A stretch of 62,602 nt of DNA, taken from NCBI GenBank assembly GCA_903865745.1, contig CAIPKV010000073.1:1-62602 (forward strand). Direction: 5' to 3'. Positions 28,958 through 36,553 of the stretch are shown in pieces. Within the stretch, counting starts at the first letter, position 1. Every line of letters begins with the position of its first letter. Below the pieces are notes generated by a model, which did no database searches, was not told the DNA's origin, and was given only the letters and a program-made list of their open reading frames with translations. This DNA comes from an uncultured Verrucomicrobia subdivision 3 bacterium (GTDB taxonomy: Bacteria; Verrucomicrobiota; Verrucomicrobiia; Limisphaerales; UBA11358). Made by a program: the position numbers and the translations under genes.

Positions 28958-29002
28958 TTTGTCTGCGCGGTTTGTGAGGCACGAGCAAACCGGGCAGTCA
29001 AA
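28958..29002. repeat. Hairpin repeat, copy 1
   Basis: TTTG, CTGC and CGGTTTG on the left pair with CAAACCG, GCAG and CAAA on the right around the 11-base loop TGAGGCACGAG; only two positions of 17 are unpaired. It is followed by GCGCCGTAATC. A second hairpin at 29193-29238 has the same loop and trailing bases but altered paired stem bases, so the structure itself appears to be conserved. Confidence 0.65.
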
Positions 29003-29192
29003 GCGCCGTAATCCCACCGTTCAATTAAATCTCGGTTTGTGCCTGCTGGATTGCCTACGCACTGAACGGGCGTGCTGAAACCGGCAGCGAAACGGAGCAG
29101 GTCGGGAGTGGCATGAACGGACGACGGTGGAGTTGCGCGCGGTTGCAGAAAGACCGATGAGTGCCCGAACGTCTAGGATTTGTTTGCGGCGA

Positions 29193-29238
29193 TTGGTCTG
29201 GCGGGTTTGTGAGGCACGAGCAAAGCCCGCCAGTCCAA
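29193..29238. repeat. Hairpin repeat, copy 2
   Basis: TTGG, CTGGCGGG and TTTG pair with CAAA, CCCGCCAG and CCAA around the same TGAGGCACGAG loop as copy 1, with one mismatch and one bulge. The trailing bases read GCGCCGTCATC. It lies 14 bp beyond the stop of the nucleotidyltransferase gene (minus strand), so it could also act as that gene's transcription end, though no T run follows. Confidence 0.65.
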
Positions 29239-29252
29239 GCGCCGTCATCACA

Positions 29253-30017
29253 TCAGATGGAAACGCCCTTGGATTTTTTATAGCCCTGTTCCAATTGCTG
29301 TTCCTGAAACCGTTTGATCTTCTCGTTCTGGCTTTTGACAATGGCAGTCAGCGGCAGAATCTCCTGCCAATTGATCAGATGCTTTGTCGCAATTTTCCGG
29401 GCGCGATTATCAGTTGTCAGTTTCAACACTTGATTCCCTGCGCCGAGCCAGTGCCTTGCCGGAATCTCGCCGCGTTCGACTCGTTGCAGGAATTCATCCA
29501 GAAACGCCCGGACACAGGGCAGTAGAATTTTCAGGTGCGGCACATCGTGACGCTTTTCCTGCGGCACACTGGCGACCAGTTCCAGTTTGCAGGCCAGCAA
29601 TGAAATGGGGTCAATCACGCGGATGGTTTTCCCATTCCACTCTGTTTGAACTGACGATTCGTCCACTGAACCCGAAACCCCAGGAATCCGTCGGACCACT
29701 TCAATGGCTGACTTCAGGTCGCCGATTTGGAAAGGAATGACTCCGGCCAATGCGGTCATTTGCACCTTGGGCGGATAACCGGGAGCCAGATCCAGTTGCC
29801 GGGCGATGCGCTGGACATCAGCGGTCCCGCCTTTGAAATCGATGTCCTCGCTGGTGAACGGCTGTAATGATACAAGCTGTGGTTCGGTGGCCAGATAGTG
29901 TTCCGCCCAATAGTTGACCGCCTGACCGCCGATGAGGAGATAGGGTTGGCCGGTGGCGTCGCGGATGTTGAGGACTTCCGAAAATTGCTGGAGGGAAAAG
30001 CCCACGGTTACGCCCAT
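29253..30017 (-). CDS. Nucleotidyltransferase-fold protein (AbiEii/MNT-like)
   Basis: 254 residues. The N-terminal part carries a nucleotidyltransferase signature: YLLIGGQAVNYWAEHYL with the GG motif and, about 20 residues on, SEDIDFKG with the paired acids. Middle strands include TIRVIDPISLLACKL. The C-terminus is basic and helical (KSQNEKIKRFQEQQ, QGYKKSKG). Proteins of this fold next to a small partner often form toxin-antitoxin or phage-defence pairs (AbiE, MNT/HEPN), but no HEPN or AbiEi-type partner is clear here. The gene overlaps the small upstream gene by 10 bp, which suggests coupled translation. It is probably cargo of the mobile island. Confidence 0.72.
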   Translation of the reverse strand: MGVTVGFSLQQFSEVLNIRDATGQPYLLIGGQAVNYWAEHYLATEPQLVSLQPFTSEDIDFKGGTADVQRIARQLDLAPGYPPKVQMTALAGVIPFQIGDLKSAIEVVRRIPGVSGSVDESSVQTEWNGKTIRVIDPISLLACKLELVASVPQEKRHDVPHLKILLPCVRAFLDEFLQRVERGEIPARHWLGAGNQVLKLTTDNRARKIATKHLINWQEILPLTAIVKSQNEKIKRFQEQQLEQGYKKSKGVSI

Positions 30018-30211
30018 TTAGCCATGGCGCGGGCAACCTGTTTGAAATTGGTTATGCGCCACTTGGCCCCATCTCCGACGAGTGAAGCCCGTTGCTGTTG
30101 GGCCGCTGCTGCTGCCGGACTGCGGCGGGCTCGGCGCGCAGCCGCCATGCGGCTGTTCGCTTCCTGTCGTTTCACTGCATTGAAATCCACCGTCTTCACA
30201 GACCAACACAT
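30008..30211 (-). CDS. Small basic protein coupled to the nucleotidyltransferase
   Basis: About 67 residues from ATG 30211 (GTG 30199 is an alternative; the frame stays open up to 30310). The chain is rich in Arg and Ala (RMAAARRARRSPAAAAAQQ) and ends GAKWRITNFKQVARAMAKWA. It overlaps the nucleotidyltransferase start by 10 bp. A small protein translated just ahead of such an enzyme is usually its partner or antitoxin; no family was recognised. No strong ribosome site precedes either start. Confidence 0.5.
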   Translation of the reverse strand: MCWSVKTVDFNAVKRQEANSRMAAARRARRSPAAAAAQQQRASLVGDGAKWRITNFKQVARAMAKWA

Positions 30212-30331
30212 ACCGCAATCTGAATAAGGAAGCAAGTTTGCGCCGGCATCGCATCTTCCACGTCCATCCGAAAACAACGCGACCCGCCAGATGATTCCAG
30301 CGGGCCGCACAAGTTCAATTCGGTGTGCGTC

Positions 30332-30625
30332 TCAGGTCGCTTCCACCAATTCAATCCGCACGGCTTTGCCCAACGCCCGCGCCACTCGCGACACCGTGGA
30401 CAAACGCACGTCTTCGGCATGGTTTTCCAGCCGCGAAATCGCCGACTTTTTCGTCTTGGTGATCCGGGCCAGTTTTTCCTGGGTCACACCGGCCTGTTCG
30501 CGGGCTTCCCGCAGCATCAGCCCAATCTTGAACTCGGCGTAGCCCGTTTCAAAATCATTCGCAAACGCCTTGTCCGTGCGTTTGCGCCGTTCGATGTAAT
30601 TTTCCACGTCGTTTTTCATAGTCAT
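30332..30625 (-). CDS. higA: XRE-family antitoxin (HigA-like)
   Basis: 97 residues from ATG 30625, which overlaps the toxin stop by ATGA; an ATG at 30619 is an alternative. The C-terminal half is a Cro/C1-type helix-turn-helix: [20 protein letters not shown], then [20 protein letters not shown] (parts shown). The order toxin first, antitoxin second is that of higBA systems. It should neutralise the HigB-like RNase and repress the operon by binding its promoter. This is a typical stability module for a mobile island. Confidence 0.85.
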   Translation of the reverse strand: MTMKNDVENYIERRKRTDKAFANDFETGYAEFKIGLMLREAREQAGVTQEKLARITKTKKSAISRLENHAEDVRLSTVSRVARALGKAVRIELVEAT

Positions 30626-30969
30626 TTCTTTCGGCTCAAATAGTCGCGCTTGCGTTGTTCCGCCAGCGCCAGTTCGCGTTCCGGGGTTTTCTGCGTTTTC
30701 TTCGCAAATCCATTCGTCAGGATGATCAAACGCCCGGCATCCCAAAAGCCCAGCAACCGGAACGCGTCGCCGCCAAATTCCGCCCGCACTTCCCAAAGAT
30801 CATCGCGTCCCTCCAGTTTTTTGAAATACTGTTGCGGCACACGCGGAAGTTCTTGCACGGCGCGCAGCACCCACAAGACCTTTTGCACCTGCTTCGCATT
30901 CAGCGAATCCAGAAACTCTTCCACCGGACAGGCTCCGGCTGCGGTCCGGTAATATTGGACTTCCAACAT
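30622..30969 (-). CDS. higB: RelE/HigB-family toxin
   Basis: 115 residues. The sequence follows the HigB/Gp49 family: an N-terminal [21 protein letters not shown], a central [21 protein letters not shown], then [19 protein letters not shown] and [19 protein letters not shown], with the lysine-rich tail typical of ribosome-dependent mRNA interferases ([20 protein letters not shown]). It probably cleaves mRNA on the ribosome when not bound by the antitoxin encoded next. It is the first gene of the pair. Confidence 0.88.
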   Translation of the reverse strand: MLEVQYYRTAAGACPVEEFLDSLNAKQVQKVLWVLRAVQELPRVPQQYFKKLEGRDDLWEVRAEFGGDAFRLLGFWDAGRLIILTNGFAKKTQKTPERELALAEQRKRDYLSRKK

Positions 30970-31064
30970 TGCGACAGGTTAACACAAGTGTGAACCTCTG
31001 TCAAACGTGGTTGCCCACCGTTTTTGCCATGCATAGCAAGGTGAAGTTGTTCGCGGCCTGATTC

Positions 31065-33881
31065 TTAAACACGGACACCGTGCGATTTTGAAACCTGCTG
31101 TGTTTGCGCCTGACGAATCGCCTCGTGTTCCCGCGCCCGCCGGCTATTGGTCATCAGCACCGCCGTGCGTTTGCCCCAGCGTTTGGCGATCAGCCGATAA
31201 CGCGGGTCGTTTTGATAATGCGCCGCCAGCAGGTCCAACACCGACAGCCGATCCCCGCTGCGCGTGATGTTCTCGCGTAGCTGCTCCTTGTCGCTGGTAA
31301 AAATGTGAATCCCTTTCTTGCCGCGCGAAATCGTGACATACCATTGCTGCTGGCTCGTGGCGGCTTTCGCCGCTGAATCGGAAAACAACACCTGATCCAA
31401 AGACTTGCCCTGCGAGGCGTAGGACGTGATGGCGTAACCCCGGACGAACTGTCGAAAGTTTTTGTCCAGCACCCGGCCGTCCGCCAGCGTGATGCGCCCG
31501 TCGGGGTGAACCATCTTCACCGTCACCAGTTCGCCATTGACCAGCTTCCGTTTTTTCACACTGCGACCGTTTGCCTTGAGTTGCAGTCTGTCGCCTGAAG
31601 CCAATGCCAGTTCCTTGCGCTGGCAGGCCGTCAGTTTGTCCAGTTGCTTGAACGGAATGGGAACCGTCCGCGAATCAGCTTCTACCAGCAAATGCGTGTC
31701 CATAATCTGTTTCAACTTCGCCGATTCTCCGGCCTTGAACCCGCGCACGTCGCGATTGAACACCAGCACGGTGTTGGCATCATAAGAGCGAGCATCACGC
31801 TTTTGCGCGTCGGTCAAGTCCACTGGCTGAAAAGCCGTTACCGTGATTTCCATTTCACTAATCAATTTCTCCTGCTTGAGCGCGGTGCGAATGGCGTCAT
31901 TCACTTTATGAATCTCATTCCAACTTTGGGAAACGATCACGGTGGATTGATGTTCTTTTACCAGTTCCAAGTAACGCGCCGTCAGCTTTTCATGTTTGTC
32001 GGCCAGCGTGCAGGACTCGATGGTTTTCATTTTTTCCAGTCGCTCGAAGGATTCGGTGAACTTGCCGTCGCGGGCTTCCGTGACCGCTCGGCGGTATTCC
32101 CGGATGCGCCGGCGTTCCTCAATGGATTTGGCCAGCGCAGGATTTTGGCGACGGATGTTTGTCAATTCCACGGGGCGAATACCGGAATGTTTTTCAATCG
32201 CCCGCAAGGCGTCAGTCGCCTCGACTGCACCGTGTTGGCGGGTATCACCTGACAATACCAGCCGTGCCTTTCGCTGCACCGCCAATCGGATCAACTCCAA
32301 CATTGTCTTGCCACCAAGCTGGCCGGCCTCGTCCACAATGACGACGGAACCTTCAGCTAGTTCGCGTTTGGCCAGAAAACTGGCCACGGTCGCTGGCGAC
32401 GGAAATCCGTCGCGTTCCATGTCCAGCACCTGCTGACGCTGCGGCGCAAGGACGACCACGCCGCGCCCGCCATCGCGGATTTGTCCGACCAGTTCACGCA
32501 GCACAAAACTTTTGCCCGTGCCGGCACCGCCGCGAAAGACCGAGACGCGGTTGCGGTTGGATAACAGCGCAGCGAGCGCTTCACGTTGTTCTTCATCCAG
32601 CTTGGGATCAAACGGCTTTGGCTCCCACACCAGTGGATAACAATCACTGATGCCCTGCCTGACGGCGCAAACAATTTGCAGCTCGCGTTCGAGATGCTCG
32701 CGCGTGGAAACTTGGCCGGGATGATGGTCAAATCGCAGATAGCCGCGCTGCCGCGTGACGGCTTGAATATCAGCCAGTGAAACGTTCTGACCTCGGACCC
32801 GTTCGAGCGCGTGACGCCACAGCTCATGCTCATGAACGATGGAGCGGCGTTCAAACAGATGTTGTTCCGCCCAGGCGACCGCCTGCTCGGCAACTTTCAC
32901 GTCGGAAACCAGCTCGGGAGATTTTGCCACCGTCAAATGATTCAATGACGATATTTCATCCGCCGTCATCTGGCTGGCCCACACGGTTTGCAGTTTTGCC
33001 AGACCGATGTCCCTGATTTTCCGGGGACGTTCCTTGTGCGCGATGTTCTCCCGGATGGCCGCAAGGTTGCCGTCCGCTTTTTCCGGCTCGCGGGCCAGTA
33101 GTTCCCGCGTTTGCTGGTCAATCTCCCGATGCCGCTTGGAAAATTTATCTATCAATGCCGGTGTAACGCCCTTGATCTCAAAATCGCCGCGCGTTTTGTT
33201 TTTAATCTGATAACCAAACTTCACCAGCTCGCGGGTCAGCTCATGGTAATAAACATTCTCGACAAATTTCTGGGCGGCGAACATTTCGTGATTTTGCAAC
33301 GCCTTCCATTGCTTTTCGATGGCATCAAATGTGGCGTTGAACACGATGCAGTGCGTGTGCAGGTGCGGATCAAGTGCCCGCGACGAGTCATGCCGGAATA
33401 TGGCCGTCACCAAGTTGCCCGTCTGCCGGTCGGTGCATTGGTTATTTTTGCGCACCCTAGTTGCGGCGAAGGTTTGCAATTGATTCATGGCCAACGTCAC
33501 CGCCTGCTCGTGCGCCTCGACGATTCGCGAGTCGTCACCCACCAGCGCGGCGATGGAGACCGATTTGGGCGGAGAAAAAGTAAAGTCATAAAACACTCGG
33601 CGATTGGCCGTCTCGCGTTCCTTGCCATCCGCACCCATCTCGGTTCGGGTGGTCTTTTGCCGGAGCGTCAGCCGTTCGCCGGTCTGCGGATGAAGATTTT
33701 CACACAGGCGGGTGAACTCGTCGGCGGTGGTAATGCCATTCAGTCCGAGTTCGGCGGCACCCTGGCCGAACCAATGGCCGGGGACGGTTTGCCCCTCGGC
33801 ATAGTAATCGCCGACCGCCAGATGTTCCTTAAAATACTTTTTGGCGTCACCAAGATTATATTGCGCTTTGGGGGCGAGCAT
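31065..33881 (-). CDS. MobF-family conjugative relaxase-helicase (TrwC/TraI/TraA type)
   Basis: 938 residues. The N-terminal relaxase has the tyrosine pair Tyr26-Tyr27 in GDYYAEG, the metal-binding triad His173, His175 and His177 in DPHLHTHC, and FYDFTFSPPKSVSIAA. A superfamily I helicase follows from about residue 440 with Walker A FRGGAGTGKSFVL, Walker B SVVIVDEAGQLG, SGDTRQHGAVEATD and the C-terminal GYAITSYASQGKSLDQVLF and YVTISRGKKGIHIFTSD. It would nick oriT, stay bound to the 5' end and unwind the strand for transfer. It is preceded by two small genes and has no coupling protein beside it, so the island looks mobilisable, not self-transmissible, at least in this window. Confidence 0.94.
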   Translation of the reverse strand: MLAPKAQYNLGDAKKYFKEHLAVGDYYAEGQTVPGHWFGQGAAELGLNGITTADEFTRLCENLHPQTGERLTLRQKTTRTEMGADGKERETANRRVFYDFTFSPPKSVSIAALVGDDSRIVEAHEQAVTLAMNQLQTFAATRVRKNNQCTDRQTGNLVTAIFRHDSSRALDPHLHTHCIVFNATFDAIEKQWKALQNHEMFAAQKFVENVYYHELTRELVKFGYQIKNKTRGDFEIKGVTPALIDKFSKRHREIDQQTRELLAREPEKADGNLAAIRENIAHKERPRKIRDIGLAKLQTVWASQMTADEISSLNHLTVAKSPELVSDVKVAEQAVAWAEQHLFERRSIVHEHELWRHALERVRGQNVSLADIQAVTRQRGYLRFDHHPGQVSTREHLERELQIVCAVRQGISDCYPLVWEPKPFDPKLDEEQREALAALLSNRNRVSVFRGGAGTGKSFVLRELVGQIRDGGRGVVVLAPQRQQVLDMERDGFPSPATVASFLAKRELAEGSVVIVDEAGQLGGKTMLELIRLAVQRKARLVLSGDTRQHGAVEATDALRAIEKHSGIRPVELTNIRRQNPALAKSIEERRRIREYRRAVTEARDGKFTESFERLEKMKTIESCTLADKHEKLTARYLELVKEHQSTVIVSQSWNEIHKVNDAIRTALKQEKLISEMEITVTAFQPVDLTDAQKRDARSYDANTVLVFNRDVRGFKAGESAKLKQIMDTHLLVEADSRTVPIPFKQLDKLTACQRKELALASGDRLQLKANGRSVKKRKLVNGELVTVKMVHPDGRITLADGRVLDKNFRQFVRGYAITSYASQGKSLDQVLFSDSAAKAATSQQQWYVTISRGKKGIHIFTSDKEQLRENITRSGDRLSVLDLLAAHYQNDPRYRLIAKRWGKRTAVLMTNSRRAREHEAIRQAQTQQVSKSHGVRV

Positions 33882-33905
33882 TGTGGCCGGCGTAAATCAA
33901 GCGGC

Positions 33906-34238
33906 TTAAATCAGTTCACGAGCAGCCGACGCGCTCATCTGAATCACCACACCATTTGCTCTTTTGGATTTGCGGGCATTCTTGGCCTGCCAGTGCTGGC
34001 TCAAAGTTGCGGTGGCCCGTGACAGCCATTCTTCGTCGTCCTCCAGTTCCAGCACCTTTTTCCGGCTGAAATATTTTTCACTGCTGGGGGCGCGTCGCCC
34101 CAGCGGTTTCAGCAGGCCGCGCGCGACTAGAATCGGAAGATCATGCGGTTTGAAACCCAGACAGGCCGCGACCTGCACAATGTTCATCCGGGCAGGCAAC
34201 CGGGTCAGATTCAACACCTCTTTCAGCTCGTTATTCAT
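33906..34238 (-). CDS. Small helix-turn-helix protein upstream of the relaxase
   Basis: 110 residues from ATG 34238, which has a good ribosome site (GAGAAGAAAC); the frame is open upstream to 34268. The segment MNIVQVAACLGFKPHDLPIL resembles a MerR/excisionase-type helix-turn-helix, followed by LVARGLLKPLGRRAPSSEKYF (in part) and a basic C-terminus (AKNARKSKRANG). It lies 24 bp upstream of the relaxase and is probably cotranscribed. A role in regulating or assisting the relaxase is inferred from context only. Confidence 0.7.
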   Translation of the reverse strand: MNNELKEVLNLTRLPARMNIVQVAACLGFKPHDLPILVARGLLKPLGRRAPSSEKYFSRKKVLELEDDEEWLSRATATLSQHWQAKNARKSKRANGVVIQMSASAARELI

Positions 34239-34348
34239 AGTGTTTCTTCTCGGTGAACGTTTTCTCAAAAAACGGATTTTTCAACTCTGCCGGAAATGCG
34301 GCGCGCGGACTTGTATCGCATACACAAAACGAATGGCGCATATCTCAG

Positions 34349-34579
34349 TTACTCTGGTGGTGATTGATTCGGCGGTCGCGTTGTAAAGATAATGGCGGGA
34401 ATGATTGTGACAGGGTTTCCCGGTGGCTGTCTCCGCCGCAAGCCGCCGCCCAACACCCAGGCAATCACCGCCAGAGACAGCCAAACGAAAACGAGGTAAA
34501 GAGAAACGCCGTAATTTGCGATCAGGGCGTCCAGAAAGTTGAACACGGGATTCAGCACATCCGCCGGATTTAAGTTCAT
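34349..34579 (-). CDS. Small membrane protein of the mobilisation region
   Basis: 76 residues from ATG 34579, selected for its GGAG ribosome site about 8 bases ahead. It has one hydrophobic stretch, YGVSLYLVFVWLSLAVIAWV, possibly two closely spaced ones with the preceding NFLDALIA, then a basic GGGLRRRQPPG and a proline-rich tail. It is the outermost gene of the minus-strand island. No family was recognised; small membrane proteins are common in mobilisation clusters. Confidence 0.6.
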   Translation of the reverse strand: MNLNPADVLNPVFNFLDALIANYGVSLYLVFVWLSLAVIAWVLGGGLRRRQPPGNPVTIIPAIIFTTRPPNQSPPE

Positions 34580-35153
34580 GGTTGGTTCTCCGTTTTCAGT
34601 TTGTAAGTCTCGCGTCCAAATCGCAGCCGTTGCTTTTGCCAGTCTCGCCAGCACGCTTTTCTAAAGCGGTGACTCCTTGTGGGATCCGCCCGCCAAAATG
34701 CCCGACCAGTAAGCGCGTTAAATTCGATTGCGCCGCGCTCAAGTAGAATGTTATGTTCAAAGTCATAATGGTCGGTGGAGAATCAGCTTGCCGTCCGAAC
34801 AATGGCGAGGATGGCGGCTTTGATTGGCGCGGAAAGTTTTGCCCAAGCGGTGACTACTTGAGACAAGTCAGGACAGGAAGGGATTGAATTTCGGGAGTCT
34901 ATTCGGGAGTCTCCGTGAGATTTCCCTTTATTTACGGGCAAAACTGTGGGGTTCGAATCCCCCCCTCTCCGCCACGCGACTTTCGTATAATAAATTTAAT
35001 TTTAATACCATGCAGACGCTTTGCAAAGTATTAACCATGACGGTAGCTGGCAACATGCGCATCGGTATCAGAACTAGTTTTAAGCCTTCTGCTGTGGACT
35101 TTTTGTCGAAACTGCGTGCGTCAGCAAAGTCCGTCTCGTACCCTCTGCTTTGA
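34580..35153. other. Island edge: repeats, tRNA 3' fragment and leader of the next gene
   Basis: 574 bp without a supportable gene. Two near-identical 17-bp copies of AAGCGGTGACT(C/A)CTTG lie at 34663-34679 and 34844-34860. Two tandem TTCGGGAGTCT units occur at 34890 and 34902, 12 bp apart, close to the tRNA fragment, and could be integrase arm sites. After the fragment, 35097-35135 can form a hairpin (GGACTTT with AAAGTCC) in the leader of the adenylate-kinase-like gene. Confidence 0.5.
34946..34974 (+). mobile_element. tRNA-Ser 3' end fragment, probable attachment site
   Basis: The bases GGGGTTCGAATCCCC followed by CCCTCTCCGCCA are the T-arm and acceptor 3' strand of a serine tRNA, including the encoded CCA. 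The matching 5' strand (GGAGAGG) and the D and anticodon arms are absent from the preceding 100 bp, and the T stem has one unpaired position. A lone tRNA 3' end at the boundary of a mobilisation island is the typical att site left by tRNA-targeting tyrosine integrases. The intact tRNA gene and the integrase are not in the window. Confidence 0.7.
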
Positions 35154-36380
35154 ATGGTTATGAATTCATCCATTGACCAAGCGGCGGCAGCAATTGCGCC
35201 AGCCGCACCCAAGCGCAGCGATCTTGAAATTAAGGACGCCCAGCTAATTTTCGGTTCCATCTGGCGGGAACTGGAAGCGGAGTTTGGACACGAGCAGATG
35301 CGTTTCCCAAAGGAAATCATCCTGCTCGGCGGCGCACCTGGTGCCGGCAAAGGTACCAATACCGCCTTCATCGCCAAGGTGCGAGGCTTGACTTGCCAGC
35401 CCATAGTGATCAGCTCGCTGCTCAAGTCGCCGGAAGCCCAGAAGTTGAAGGATGCCGGCAGCATGGTCGGCGACCGGGATGTGATTGGTCTGGTGCTGCG
35501 GGAATTGCTCCGAGCGGAGTATCATGATGGGGTCATTCTGGACGGCTTCCCCCGCACCAATGTTCAGGTCGAGTGTTTGAAGCTGCTCGTTGACAAAATG
35601 CACGCGCTGCGCCGGGAATTTTTCAACACACCGCTTAGTATTCATTTTCGCCAGCCGACCATCCACATCATGGTGCTTTTCGTGGACGAAAAGGAATCCG
35701 TCGCCCGCCAGCTCAAGCGCGGGCGCGAAACCAAGGCGCTCATGGAGCTGGCCTCGCGCACGGCCGACACCCCATTACCGGAAGATCGGCCGACGGACCA
35801 CGATGAATCATTAGCCCGGCGCCGTTATCGGGTGTTCAAGGAGCAGACTTGGGAAGCGCTGCAATCGCTCAAGGAAATTTACCATTACCACTTTATCAAC
35901 GCCCAAGGCCCGGTGGCGGAAGTAGAGGAAAACATCCTGCACGAGCTGGAATATCAGAGCACGCTGGAACTCGACTCGCGCACGGTGGACCGGCTGCGGG
36001 GCGTGCCCGTGGCCAGCCAGATAATCATCCACGCCCGGCAGGAACTGGTTAAGCGGCTCGACAGCTATGAACTGGAACACAGCGCACTGTTCGCCAGCAT
36101 CATCGCCTTCATCGAGGAGAAGATTCTGCCGATTGTCCTGCGCCACGCCATTTCCGGCACGGCCCATATTAATACGGAAGATAAGCTGTTGGACGACCCG
36201 CTGGCGCTGGCCATGTTGATCGATGTGTTTTCGGAACGCGGCTATCACGCCGGCGTAGATATCCACAAGATTGAAATCCCGGATCACATTGAGCTCAAGA
36301 CCGGCAAGGTAACTTGCCGCACCAAAAAAGTGTTTCGGATCGAAATCCGGTTCCAAGGTTCGGAAATCCGGCGCGGTTGA
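35154..36380 (+). CDS. Adenylate kinase-like protein with long C-terminal extension
   Basis: 408 residues from ATG 35154; ATG 35160 is equally possible. The kinase part has the P-loop ILLGGAPGAGKGTNTAF (from about residue 55), ISSLLKSPEA in the AMP-binding position, GVILDGFPRTNVQVECL and a LID-like region near GRETKALMELASRTADTP with ARRRYRVF after it. Normal bacterial adenylate kinases are about 210-220 residues; here about 50 extra residues precede and about 150 follow the kinase domain (LDSRTVDRLRGVPVASQ, FASIIAFIEEKILPIVL). The extension is not recognised. It should phosphorylate a nucleoside monophosphate; whether AMP is the substrate is uncertain. It begins just outside the island and is likely chromosomal. 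Confidence 0.8.
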   Translation: MVMNSSIDQAAAAIAPAAPKRSDLEIKDAQLIFGSIWRELEAEFGHEQMRFPKEIILLGGAPGAGKGTNTAFIAKVRGLTCQPIVISSLLKSPEAQKLKDAGSMVGDRDVIGLVLRELLRAEYHDGVILDGFPRTNVQVECLKLLVDKMHALRREFFNTPLSIHFRQPTIHIMVLFVDEKESVARQLKRGRETKALMELASRTADTPLPEDRPTDHDESLARRRYRVFKEQTWEALQSLKEIYHYHFINAQGPVAEVEENILHELEYQSTLELDSRTVDRLRGVPVASQIIIHARQELVKRLDSYELEHSALFASIIAFIEEKILPIVLRHAISGTAHINTEDKLLDDPLALAMLIDVFSERGYHAGVDIHKIEIPDHIELKTGKVTCRTKKVFRIEIRFQGSEIRRG

Positions 36381-36454
36381 AGGCTGCGAGTAGTACCGAT
36401 GTCTCCCCTGATCGTCTGGATGCTCCCGTTTCAACGGTCAGCTGAACCCAAGGT

Positions 36455-36490
36455 CTGCCGCGAACGGTTAAGTCCGTTTCTTGGCGGCAG
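36455..36490. terminator. Possible bidirectional terminator hairpin
   Basis: CTGCCGC pairs with GCGGCAG, and inside it ACGG pairs with CCGT, forming a two-part stem between the ends of two convergent genes. There is no clear T run on either side, so it is a structural candidate only. Confidence 0.35.
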
Positions 36491-36553
36491 TGAAGTCATT
36501 TACCAAAATGGTCTTTGCTGAAAAACCGGGTTACTCAACAAGCGAGTACTTAA

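Larger units (their letters stand above)
28431..29252. other. Large non-coding stretch, candidate oriT/leading-region control DNA
   Basis: 822 bp with no supportable gene on either strand. From left to right it holds the phased GTTGAA array (28531-28640), an inverted repeat (28849-28918) and two related hairpins (28958-29002 and 29193-29238). It lies directly upstream of the TraK-like gene, the place where oriT sits relative to traK in IncP plasmids. The nic site of the MobF relaxase could not be recognised by eye. Confidence 0.55.

Noticed and set aside
29127-29525. Plus-strand protein at the end of the nucleotidyltransferase gene
   Set aside because: It covers the hairpin repeats and the antisense of the nucleotidyltransferase, with no recognisable motif.
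33111-34022. Plus-strand 303-residue protein
   Set aside because: It is antisense to the well-supported relaxase and the small gene before it.
34880-34974. Complete tRNA-Ser gene
   Set aside because: The GGAGAGG 5' acceptor strand, D arm and anticodon arm are absent; only the 3' end is present.
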